A DNA stretch of 64,000 nt from Hirsutella rhossiliensis. Its lineage: Eukaryota > Ascomycota > Sordariomycetes > Hypocreales > Ophiocordycipitaceae. Positions 53,601 to 64,000 of this stretch are shown here, in pieces. Position numbers and translations under genes: made by a program. Below the pieces are notes generated by a model. It was not told the origin of the DNA, searched no databases, and saw nothing but the letters and a program-made list of their open reading frames with translations. Position 1 is the stretch's first letter, and each line of letters starts with the position of its first letter. The stretch is taken from assembly GCF_020360975.1 (NCBI RefSeq), contig NW_025408674.1, positions 2,480,001 to 2,544,000 of the forward strand, in the 5' to 3' direction.

Positions 53601-55188
53601 TGTACAGATCGCGGGCCTGTTGGGGAATATCACTGGCTGGAAAATGGAGTCCTTTGTAGAGGTCGAGGGTTTGCGAGGTATCAACAAGCTCCGTGACGAC
53701 CTTTCCATTGAATGACGAGTCAAACTGATAGATCATGACGCGGTGGAAACCGGTGAGCTCCTTGACGATGCCAACGAGAACCTTGAGAAAGGTGTCGAGG
53801 TCGGGGGCAGAGGCGAGTTGCTCCTGCACTTGGGACATGATGTCGAAAACCTGCATGGCGCCTTGCTCGCCTCTCCGCTTCCTAGCACTTCGCAAAATGC
53901 GGAGGGGCTTGCTCAAGATCTCGGTGCTTTGTTCAATCTCCTCGAGGGTGGGGTTTGAATGAAGCGTGTCGTGCGGCACGTCGGGCGTCAGCTCGTCCGC
54001 TGGGCGAAGTGGGTACTCGTGGTCGTTGTCGAGCTCGAATTCGCAAATGACGAGGTCGGGGTGGGCGGGATTGATATGGATGGCACACCAGAATTTGACG
54101 CTCTTCCTCTTTTTCGGCGGACGAATGGAGAGGCTGAGCACCTCGGGACCGTTGACGGCAGGATCGGCATCCTCGTCGCGGATAAAATCGATGTGATCGA
54201 GTAAGTTGTCCTGCTGCTCCTCGGTCAAAATGTCCATGAAATTTTTGAGTCGGAAGAGCTGTTTGGGGCCGTAGCCAAGCATCTTTTCCGAATTCTCGCT
54301 GACGTATCGAACCGCGAAGCTCCCGTCGCATTCCTCTCGCAAGGCAAGCAGGACACCGAAGCCTTGCACGGCCCCGGGCGCATGGATCGCCTCGTCTTCA
54401 CACTGCTGCAGGACTCCGTCCCGGCCTGTGATGACGGCGTGACCGTCCTCAGTCTTAATGTGGGTGAAGCGTGTGGCGACGTGGGGCAAATCAGCGAGGG
54501 ACTGCTGTCCCGAGACGAACGAGGCGCTCCTTGGCCCAGAATCGCCGGCTGCGGGAGCCGCCTGTTCACCACCACGGAGCCCCGAGTCTTCAGAGTCCTC
54601 GTCTGAGGTAGAGATGACCAAGTTCAGGGGGGCGACAGTTCCTTTGCGAGCGGCGTCGGCTTGAATGCTGGAAAAAGGGCCGCTCGCGGCCCTCTTTCTT
54701 CGCATCTGAGCGCTGTAGTCGCCGGGAGTAGTCGACGCCGAAGACGGAGGTAGAGTGTCGGACCTCCTGTACTCGATGGGCGAAGTCTCATAACGGGCGT
54801 TGCTAAGGCGGTGAATGGGAATCGTGCGAGCTTCGACATCAGAGGGGCTGGCGAAGTAATCGTCTCCGCCCATGGGGCCCCTATGGGCCGGGTCGACGCT
54901 GACGACGGACCGGATGGGAAAGACCCTGTCGGTAGACATGTCCGAGGCGGCAGAACAAGGGCCCGTCTGCTTGTCGGAGCCGACACTCCAGGAAGAGACA
55001 TGGTCGGGGCTGGTGGCGGTGCGCGGCGGGAGATCTGTGGTCATGGCCGAGGTCAGGTCGGACGGGAGCCTGGGCGGCGGTGAGTTGAGCGAAGCAAGCG
55101 GTGTTGCCACTGAGCCTCGGGAATGACCATGGCCATCAGTTTCGCTATCTGTGTGCCATGAGGGGATGCTCTCTTGCGTGTCGTCCAT
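50695..55188 (-). CDS. Fungal phytochrome, hybrid histidine kinase
   Basis: The exons are 55188-52749, 52695-51122 and 51063-50695, giving 1460 residues. A polar N-terminus of about 240 residues precedes the PAS domain, where QQCEDEAIHAPGAVQGFG holds the bilin-binding Cys (about 263) near the PAS N-terminus, as in other fungal phytochromes. A GAF domain (about 440-600) has FPASDIPQQARDLYKINKVR and PLDMTHAYLRAMSPIHRKYL. PHY follows, with the tongue motif PRSSF. HisKA has His at about 842 in ANSAHEVRTPLNAI. The ATPase domain shows DSGVGM and TLGLGLAV. The receiver domain has AEDD (1290-1293), phospho-Asp about 1336 in LMDMQMPIVDG, and Lys in ILKPID. Introns 52748-52696 and 51121-51064 fall in VYG/KFIEVW and DMQ/MPIVD. 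The protein senses red and far-red light and signals to transcription and stress pathways. Extra upstream exons are possible. Confidence 0.95.
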
Positions 55189-55500
55189 TGCGAGCCGACT
55201 CGCGACCTAGAAGCCACGACAAGGCTGGGGACGAGCCCCCTTCTGTTGTGATGACAGCAGTTGGAGCGAGAGGGAGGCGAGGAGGCGAACGCGATCTAGA
55301 GTGTTTCAACACATGCCGCGAGCATGGAGTTTGGCGGAAGGAGACCTGATTCTAGGCCGGATTCCGGAGCCAAGAGGGCGGGCGGAAAGACGGTAGCCAG
55401 AGCCTGGAGCTGCTGGAAACAGGAGATTAGGGAAAGGGAGTGAGTGGCTGCTTTGAGGCTCATGTGCGGGAGTGCGCAGTCGAGCGCGGAGGAGGGTGGA

Positions 55501-55523
55501 TGTGGTGGTGGTGGTGGTGGTGG
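55501..55523. repeat. GTG trinucleotide run
   Basis: An uninterrupted GGT/GTG triplet run lies in the leader region of the phytochrome gene. Confidence 0.85.
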
Positions 55524-55580
55524 CGGCACAGTGTGTGGGAGACGAGACCAGAGAAGCAAGAGGGAGGGGCTTGTTGCCAC

Positions 55581-55634
55581 GCTGACGCTGCCGCTGCTGC
55601 TGACGCTGCCGCTGCTGCTGCTGTTGCTGCTGGC
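55581..55634. repeat. CTG-rich trinucleotide tract
   Basis: The tract has repeated CTG, CCG and ACG triplets, including two copies of the 18-bp GCTGACGCTGCCGCTGCT. On the minus strand it would read as CAG/CGG triplets (Gln/Arg). Confidence 0.8.
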
Positions 55635-58600
55635 GGTGCTGTACAGTGCAGTAATAGCAGGGTAGAAGAGGTACATGCGCCATACTTGCCTTAGTAATTG
55701 AGATACCTGGCTTGTCTGCCATCTTACCTGTCACATCCTCGTCCCGAATCACGTTAGCACCGTCGATGACGGGTTCTATTATCGGCGCCGCTCCCGCGCC
55801 ATCGACGTCGGCTTTTTCTTTGCTACACAATGCCTCGGTGGGTGGCCGGCCTTTTAGTGGCAGCGAGAAGGGCGATGAGGTGGACTGTCCGATTGCCCTT
55901 TTCCCCCGGGCGTGGATGACGCGTAGGGCCCTGCCTGTCTGCGCATGCACATGCACAAAGCACCTGCCGTACTTACAGGAAGCAGGCAAGGCAGGCTGGT
56001 TGGATTGAGGGTCCAGAGTTTGTTGATGCCCACCGCCACACCGATTCCTTCATCAAAAAGACGACCTTGACAAGCCACCGGGACAAGAGGCGTGTACGGA
56101 GTAGGTAGTGTACCTGCAGGTGAGCCGCTCGCTTCCTTTCCTTACTTGTGCACTTGTGGGAGGAGTGACATGGGCACCGCCACAAACCACGGTTGGCCGT
56201 GGTGTCTTGAGGAATAAATAGTGGCCATCCATCGACAGCGAAGCATCAAATTTCTGCGCACAGGGTCTGGACCTTGGTCCCACGGGCAGCGGTCGAGAAA
56301 ACAAGGTAATCGATGACTGCTGCACGCAAATGGGGCACACTGTGAGGAGACGCCACCGGAGCTGACCCTCCCCCATGCCCTGTGGGTTGTGGGTCCCTCG
56401 AACCCTGCCTTAATTATCCGTACGGTGCAGTACATCGCCCTGTGCCTTGGCAGGCTTGAGTTGCTTCCCAGCTGTTGAAAGGTCTGGCCCGGCCCCGAGA
56501 GCCGTCGACAGGGAAAAGTGATGGCCTGCCGGCTGGTGGGACAGGCAGCATGTCCGTCCCGAGTTACTCTTGTTTCTACCTGGCCAACCTGACGTAGGTA
56601 AGTGACCAGCAGGCACGGAGGAGACAGCCTGAGCGCCAAACTGGGCGCCCCAGGTTCACGGCCCGGCGCAAACGCTCCGAGAGCGGGTCTGAGGTCCGAG
56701 CCAATCATCAGCCACACCCCTCCGGCCAACCGGGTCACGGAGCCCGGGGTGGCCCAAGCTGGCGACTTATACCGGCATGTCGCCTCAGTTTTCCCGATGC
56801 CAGCCAACAAGGCTTGGACTTGACCAAAATGCGATGGATTCGTGTCTTCATTGCTTCCAATTCAGAGTTATGCCAGGGTCAAGAAGCCCCCATCTCCCCA
56901 TCTCCCCACCGGCTCGATGATCCTGCATTGCGATGAGATATCCACCCGATGCATCTATCCTCCCGACTCCACGTGGCTGAAACCATGATCTACATACAAC
57001 TCATTACGTCAACCATCGGCTGGCTCTCGTCGTCCTCGACAGCATCTTTCGCCAAGTCTTTTGGCGGCGACGGCCATTATCGCCAGCAAGTGTTAAAGGC
57101 CGAGACTTTGAACTCAACCGTCTACTCGCCCATCTTCCCCAGGCCGCAGGCACTTCTCCTTTCCTGCCTGTGATAAACGAACTTACCCCATAAAAGAGTT
57201 GGGCAAATTGAGACCGTTTCTTGCTTCGGATTAAGAAGGTCTTCCTGGTCTATTCGATTTCCGCCATCGAGTAACTTGATTCACCACGTCTCTTACCACC
57301 TCACATGAACGGTGATTGAATTGGACAACTGCTCAAGTCCCAAAAGCAGTTCGTTTCCGTCAAAGCTCACGCCCTCCAGAGGTTTCATCCCTCCTCTGAA
57401 ATCCTTGCGCCTACTCGTTTACATTTCGCCGCCATTCATTCCTATACGTTCTTAGCTGCTCGTCTGAGATGTCCCGCAGAAGTCAATGAAAGCAACTGGA
57501 CTGCACGACGAGCCTGGCTGGCCTCAAGCCTGAACCGGCCACTGTACAAACGCCAGGCAATCGCTTCCACGAAAAGGCAACCGGCCAAGAAGACAACAAG
57601 CGTTGATCAAGTGTGCCTCTAATGCGCTGCGTGCGACTCGCCTTCTCCGGCCTTTGGGTTGCAAGTTCGACGGCTTGAGCCATTTATGGCGGATCATGGC
57701 ACGACCCAGATTGCGGCTGACGTTGCAAAAGCAAAGAATATTTACACAGGCGAAGCAACGCTCGCTATATGGACAGAGTAAGCGAAGGCGCAACTTTTTA
57801 AGACGATAGTCCATGACGCTTGCGTTGCGTTTCGGTATGTCTGCGGGCGAGAACGGAAGAAAGCTAGCCCCATGTCTCCTAGATGAGAGCATCTCTTATC
57901 GTCAGCTGTACACCGTCCGTGTTACATCGGCTCTCCACATACAGGTTTCTCCTAGATCTTTGCTTCAATGTCGAGCCCATGTGATCTCGGTGTTGCGTTT
58001 ATCGAGTCAAGTAGTCGGTCTGTGGCCTGAGGCTCACTTCCGCTTGCAATGCCTGCCAATGGGGCCACATGAATTTTTTGAAGAGACCATCCACCGTCTC
58101 AACCCTGAGAACAGAGAATCATCAAAGAAGATGAAGAAGGTAAAGATTAGAGTAATTCATATGGGCGGACTTATCTCTTGGCCGTGGAGGGCTGTAGGTG
58201 AGCCAATCGAGCTCGAGAGCGAGCCAGGGACCTGTTTGTGCCAACATTCGCAAGACCTCCTGGTGTATAGAGACGGGTGTTTCGGGGGAAAGGGTGAGGT
58301 TGGCACACGATATCAAATCCTCTGCCGACTTCACCTCTTGTCGCTCACTGCTCCTCCGCCACCTACCGGAAACTACAACGCTCTGTCGGAAAAGCAGACG
58401 CCGATTCAACACAAGTTGATCATCACATGCTCACGATTGCCTGCTTTGATGCATGGGTAATGAACTATTCCCAGCAACGAGCAAAGTCGAGCACTATCGG
58501 TCCTGGTGACCCGTATGTCCGGCCAAGGTTTCGGTTAGCTTTTCGTGGGTCATTTCTGCATGAAAACTTCGCTCAATGTTAGATCAGACGTTTGCATCGA

Positions 58601-61600
58601 TATGAAGTGGTCACGTTGTCGTTGATGTTGGTGATATGTCTTGTTTTCTAATTTCGTACCTCGACTTTGCTCGATTCATTACATGGCCACACTCGGCGAG
58701 CCATGATTCCTTTCCTGCACGTATCCTATCCCAGCGCCATTGCCATCATGCAGCCATCACAAGAAGGGGCTATCGTTCTTCAACCAGCATGCTCAAGCGA
58801 TTCCAACTTATGGACGAAGCATCAGCTCTGGAAAAGCGCCTACCCCGGAACCCGGCTTTGAATCTCGATTTTGCTCACCACGACCTCACTTTTGGTCGGG
58901 CGAGATGACATACCTCTGGACCTTTCTTTCACAAGGGATTCCGGTCAGTCGGATCACCTCACGTATATACTTAAGAGCCCAAAAGGCCCGGGTCATCTGA
59001 TCAGAGGCGTCTCATGCTTTTCAGCGTCATATATGTTTGAACTTCTATTTTTCCCCTTTAACTTTGTCTGCCCGTGCAGACACCGAGCTCAGAGGCCATG
59101 AAGTGATTTGCAGCCCGACGCATCAGAGAGGTGCATGACGTGTACTGGTCGCTTGCTTCCCGATGATCAGATGGTGTTGACATCCGTGGAGCAGATGACT
59201 AACTTCGCTGCCCTTGGCCGTGTGCTGCGCGTGCCTTGGATGTGTGCCCTCGTGCCCGTCAATTCACGCACGAGGGCTCGAGTCCACTGGCCAGAAAAGA
59301 AACCACCCGACACTTCGTTGGCCGCCGTCGCTGATGTCCGGTCCGGTCAAGCCCGCCGGAGCCGCCAACTGGACCGGACGGGGTGCCGATGGCGACCCAC
59401 CTCGAGCTCCGGCACGGCATCAAATCCGGGCCTGTTGCGGCAGGGTTCATTTGCGCACACGAGAAGCCGACGGGGTCGTGACTACGATGTGTAGACGACA
59501 AGCTACATGTTTATCTGCATGAGCAGTCGGCATTGTGTCTAGCGAGCATCTGACCGAGCGGCCAGTGACGCTTTTCGGACTCGTAGCTTTCTGGCCAGTG
59601 CAGCTTCCCTACTTCGGTCAGCCCTACGGCCGCAAGGGAGATCCGGCGGCGCCCTCATGCCCGAGCAAAACACCAATGCAGTCTGCCTCCTCACGAGAAA
59701 GAACCAGGTCATCCTTCACTTGACGAGCAGACATTGGAGACTCAGCAACCCCGAAACCCATCAATCATTGGGTCATTGAAGCCCCCAAACTTTACCACCC
59801 TGCAGCATGAACGATCACACAAAAGGTCGGTATGAAATGTCACTACAGCTGATTCCCGGCTTCTCCAAGACAGTCAAGACGACATCTCAAAGCCGGGTGC
59901 CCAGCAACGAGTGGGATTGGATCTATGCCAGAGCGAAAACATCAAGGTCAATGGACAGATGACGGAGATGTCGATATACGTTGCAAAACAACGCAATAGC
60001 TGGCAGCGTTCTAGATTACCGACGAGGCGCTTGCTTGTGCCCGTTTGGGCAAGGGCTCCGCACAACAATGAACAAACTCGGCTCTAGATACCGTTCTGGC
60101 GTGCTGTGTCCCTGAGGCCGGCGCACGCCGCACCAGGGCAGGCGCCTGCTGCAACTGCGGCTTGGTGCTGCTGGGCTTGCGCGTCCAGACGCTCGAGACG
60201 GAAGCAGAGACGGCACCTGATGGAGCAGTGCATATATGTGTCGGGTCAGAGACTTGGCCGACCCGGGTGCGCACGCAGCATCGTGGCCAGGCGATGGAGG
60301 CGGGCAAGCCGAGGAGCAGCGAGAAGCAGCCGATGCGCAGACTCCCAGGCAAGAGGCGGCAGATGCAGTTGCAGGGCGATAGCTTACCGCACCGCTGCGT
60401 ACGCAGCTCGGGAACCAGGAGGCATTCCTTGTGGCGGTTGTATGTAGAGAGGTGAAGGGGGGAGAATTTTTTTGGAGAGAAATCAAGGGAAAAGTCTGAT
60501 CAGAGCAACGGGAGTTCTCGGCCCGGAACAAAGTCTTTGTCAGTGGGGCTCCGGGACCAATGACCTCAACGAGCCACGAAGCCGCGCCAACAACAAGGAC
60601 GATTGAAAGTTTCTTGCCGTTGGCACATATTGCATGCTGGCCAACCCAACGAAGACGCAGCAGCGATTGAATGTTCTGCCACCAGCAGTCGCACGTGCGC
60701 AGCAGCTGGAAGTTGCACGTGTACGCGGCCAGCAGTCTGTTTTGGCACAGCTTGGACCTCTGCTTTGCAGTTGCCGGGGGAGCTCGGAAAGAGAATCCAT
60801 GCTCCCGAGTCCCAAACACGAGTGCTGATGGAAATCTGGCCATGCAGGGCACGACAGCATTCGGCGACGTGGATTAGTTATCTTGGCGGCGGAATGACGA
60901 CACAAACCGCCATTGTTTCGGCGTCCCACCGACCCGTGCTCATCTCCAGGCACCGGCGAAGCGCAGGGCTCCCGGGGTTGAAGGAGGGCGCGGAGCGTGC
61001 TACGAGCAGTGGAGAGCTCCATCATACCTCGGCCCCTCTGTCACAGAAATGTTGGTTCTGCGGACCAGAGAGGGTGAGGTGGTTGTGAGCCAAGCCTCGG
61101 CGGGACTGTTGTACTTTTGCTCCTGCAGCTCATGCATGTACAAGACTGAGTCGAGGTAGATAACGACGTGTGACCCTGCTTATCTGCATGTGTGTGCGTG
61201 CGCGGTGCAGGCTTCCAGAAGACGGGCTGGATGAGATGGGCCCGACAGGCGCTTGCGCGAGAGCTCGGCGTCCACTCGTCGCCCGCTTCGCTTCGATTCT
61301 CAAGCGACCTGTAGCATGCATGGCCAGTCATGTACATACATGGACCGCAGAGGGCCCGGAGAAATGGACCGCTGCAAACGAGATGATAGGATCGACGGAC
61401 GGCCGACGGATGGCTTGGATAAGGTTGGCCGTGGAGGAGAAGGGGACAAGAGGACAGACACACACACATGTACACATTCGTGCCTACTTACCGAAGGTGA
61501 TGGCTCGAGTGCTGTCATATAGCCTGTAGAGGACACGGCCTTTTCAAACATCTGCCGTGCTCGGCCCGGCCACTCCCCTCGATCGAAGGAGGGTCTCCGT

Positions 61601-62834
61601 CCGAAAACTGACACGTGCATGCCGTCGCAGGTGGCCTCGGGTCTGGGCCAGCGGCCTACATGACGAATAATACGGTGATGGTGGTCGTGATCGTCGCCCA
61701 TCGACACAAAGCGCCGGCCAGGCCAGGCTAACATCGGCCTGTCCTATCCGCTCACCGTTCACACACGCAGGTAAAGAGGAGAAGTATCTGTACGGAACTT
61801 CGCCTCGTGCATTCGTGTAGGGGGCCGACAGCTGTTGACCCGGCGCAGTATGTAATGCTTACATACGGAGTACGCCGTGTGCTGTTCGTGAGGGAGTGCC
61901 ATTGCCAGCTGCCTCATTCAACGCGCTGGATGCGACGCTGGCATCCGACTTTACCAAGCAGAGGCAAGCCAGTGTCTCATCGACGGCTCGTTCATTTGTC
62001 GGCTCGTCCCGTTGGGTTCCGCATCTCACGGCACAGCTGCTGCGCCCGCCCCCACGTGCATCATTCGCACGAGAAGAACCGACTTGGTGAAAGCTGACAA
62101 TACACGGGTACGAATACTATATGTGCTTTTCGCTGCTTCGGCAGACCAGAGCGGCCTCTCGTGGATCAAGCGCGCGCGGCTATGCAGAGCAGGCGGCATC
62201 TCGAGTTTGAATCGTCTCCATCATAAGGGCAGATGGCAGGCCCCGATCACCTTTGACGAATCTCCAGAGCCTCACATGTCCCAAGTACGGATACTTGATG
62301 ATATAAGTATATCCGTTATACGGATGCCCTGGCACCAAGGCTTCCCCATCAAACGGATCCACGACAGTCACCTTGCGCCTGCGAACGACATTCAGCGGGT
62401 TGCTGGGGAATTCCTAGCTCCATCCGACGTGGCCTGCCTAAGAGGGTTAGCATCGGGCATCCAAGTATCAATTTGTATTGTTTCATGATGCCTCGTGCCT
62501 ACAGTAGAATACTTGTCTTTTGGTGTCAATACCGTAGTCAATATCAGGTGTGCATATCCCGTTGTCAGTACTCGATCCGCCGTGTCCATGTATGTATAGT
62601 TACGTATAGGTGGCAACAAGCAGGAAACCATCCACTTCCATATATACTGCGTACAAGCTTCAGTCTGCAAGGCATAGAGAGACACTTGTTTCTAGGCATG
62701 TGCCCAGTTAGGCAGGGTGTCCGGGGACTGACTACCCAAAGCGGGAAGGGGGCCCTCGTGTGTCCGGAGTTGTGGGCATGCCTACGTACGCAGTCTGGAG
62801 CTCTGGCCTTGGCACTTTAGAGAGCCAAGGTAGC

Positions 62835-62848
62835 ACGGAGTACTCCGT
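62835..62848. repeat. Perfect 14-bp palindrome
   Basis: ACGGAGTACTCCGT is its own reverse complement. A partial version (TACGGAGTACGCCGT) occurs at about 61865-61879. Confidence 0.85.
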
Positions 62849-63027
62849 TCGGCCTCGTGCCTGGCTTGGGAGGAATTGCTGGGACCTGAAAGCGTCGCAA
62901 CGGCTGCGGGTCTGGAAACTGGCGGTATGTAGGTAACGGTTCGTATTCACATATACAACATGATGATGATATGGGCTCGGTTCGGTTCCTCGACATGACA
63001 TGGCAAGGTGCCTCGACAGCTTCAAGT

Positions 63028-63053
63028 TGATGATGATGATGATGATGATGATG
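63028..63053. repeat. TGA/ATG trinucleotide microsatellite
   Basis: About eight or nine tandem TGA units lie in the gene-poor end of the window. Confidence 0.9.
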
Positions 63054-64000
63054 TCCGCGGAACTGCACACAAAGCAGTTGGCCTGGCGGGGCAGCCGAGG
63101 CAAGATGTAGGAATGGGTGGAATCAGGAGAAGCTGGCCAGAACAAGGGCGCGCCGACATCCGGGGCACTCGCGTACACACGGATAGACACAACACGGCAT
63201 CCACCGGTCCCCATTGCGGACCCAGTTCTTGGGCTACCTATTGTTCCCTCGGCGGGGTGCCGAATTGGGCGGTTGGCTCGCCGCCGGATGAGCACCATGA
63301 TGTTGGCCAGGGGCTCCACGCGCTCGCCGTTGCAAGCCTCCATTGATTCGGGGCTGTGAATAGCCCCACGGCTTTGCCCCCGTGGGCCTGGAAACTCCAA
63401 GCACTGCCGACGGGCCCATGTACTTACATACAAGGTACCGACGGTCTGCCTGTCGAGATCCGGTGGCAGCCAGCGCGAATGAGGAGGCTTATTAGCGCGC
63501 TCACCTTGGCTTGCCATTTCCTACGGGGCAGGTCGAATTGGCTTTTTCCGTCGGTTTTATAGGCGAGTTCCAATGTTCCATATGTTCACAAGCTGACTGA
63601 GGGTGTGACGCTCCGATGCCTCGGTGCTTACATGGTTTCTCCCCTCGTCTGGCGCGGCGGCAAACGAACAAGGGCATTCGTGCGCTCATCCCATATAGTT
63701 ATTATAGCCGTGTATGCGCCTCCCTGGCTGCATCGCATCGCTCGCTCGTCGTTCTTGAAATATGACGGCGGCTGCTCATCTGACTTGTCACAGGCAACCA
63801 TCCTGACCATCAGCCCCCCCCCTGCTCCCTGAAGACCGAATGCATGTACGTAGGGCCCGCTAGACGTACGTATGTAACATGATTTACCGAACATGACTTG
63901 CCGTCAACAAGGGAGTCTTTCGGTTTCGGGGACAGGCGGCCTGATCCTGATGCGGCGTCCGGAGCTCACCCTCGGGGAAGGGGGGGAACTGGAGGCGGCC

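Larger units (their letters stand above)
55189..56000. promoter_or_regulatory. Phytochrome 5' leader/promoter with splice-like signals and triplet repeats
   Basis: Upstream of the phytochrome ATG the minus strand carries donor-like sites at 55727 (CAG/GTAAGA) and 55689 (AAG/GCAAGT), and an acceptor TTCTAG ending at 55207. Joining the GC donor at 55689 to that acceptor would keep frame with the ATG at 55188. An open frame from 55989 to 55306 includes a Gln-rich segment encoded by triplet repeats. Whether this is coding or leader is unresolved. Confidence 0.4.
56001..64000. other. 8-kb gene-poor region
   Basis: I find no frame here with recognisable domains, good codon bias or a sensible splice continuation. 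The longest frames (for example 60016-60852 minus, 57813-58460 plus and 62732-63517 minus) are Cys/Arg/Ser-rich and overlap frames on the other strand. The region contains simple repeats, an AC run near 61459-61470, and GTAC-centred palindromes. It may hold regulatory DNA or non-coding transcripts, or simply be a gene desert. Confidence 0.5.

Noticed and set aside
57813..58460. 215-codon plus-strand frame
   Set aside because: Codon use is unlike that of the supported genes, and I see no domain or splice support.
60016..60852. 278-codon minus-strand frame in the gene-poor region
   Set aside because: It is rich in Cys, Ser and Arg, has no conserved-looking block and overlaps several plus-strand frames of similar quality. 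I could not support it.

Overview
The window is a piece of the nuclear genome of a filamentous ascomycete, most likely a sordariomycete of the order Hypocreales. The evidence is the GC-rich base composition, short introns of about 50-150 nt with GTRAGT donors and CTRAC-like branch sites, Zn2Cys6 and hybrid histidine-kinase genes, and close gene packing on both strands. There are no bacterial-type operons, rRNA genes or CRISPR arrays, and I recognised no tRNA. Gene models were assembled by hand from six-frame reading. Splice sites were chosen by reading frame, GT/GC-AG consensus and agreement with remembered family motifs.

Layout. 0.7-6.4 kb: a Lys-rich coiled-coil protein (+), a Ser/Pro-rich coiled-coil protein (-), a small conserved-looking protein (+) and a Vip1-type RRM protein (-). 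8.1-15.7 kb: a 53-residue membrane microprotein (+), a class-III PLP enzyme of the dialkylglycine decarboxylase type broken by an in-frame TAG (-), an unrecognised gene also interrupted by an in-frame stop (-), and a Zn2Cys6 transcription factor (-) with a 17-nt micro-exon and a GC-AG intron. 16.1-24.1 kb: the ribosome biogenesis factor Bfr2 (-), divergent from the mitochondrial Fe-S P-loop protein Ind1 (+), then the Tudor splicing factor Spf30 (-) and a TORC1 Tco89-like protein (+). 24.9-30.8 kb: an ADCK2/Cqd1-type ABC1 kinase (-) divergent from cytochrome c heme lyase (+), then a Nop8-like nucleolar RRM protein (+). 31.3-35.3 kb: a large orphan protein (-) and Bud22 (-). 38.3-49.3 kb: a mitochondrial oxoglutarate/malate-type carrier (+), the DNA-repair protein Rad4/XPC (+) and a full-size ABCA transporter (+). 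50.7-55.2 kb: a fungal phytochrome hybrid histidine kinase (-). From 55.2 kb to the end I see no convincing gene, only simple repeats and short GTAC-centred palindromes.

Functionally the block is mostly housekeeping. Ribosome biogenesis is represented by Bfr2, Bud22 and the Nop8-like protein, and splicing by Spf30. Mitochondrial roles are represented by Ind1, heme lyase, the ABC1 kinase and the carrier, repair by Rad4, and light and TOR signalling by the phytochrome and the Tco89-like protein. The only accessory-looking stretch is about 8.7-15.7 kb, where two neighbouring genes carry premature stops beside a pathway-type transcription factor. I found no clear evidence of a new multi-gene system. 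The strongest leads are the broken gene pair, the GC-AG/micro-exon structure, the AT-rich palindromic island after the phytochrome gene and the gene-empty 8.8 kb before it.
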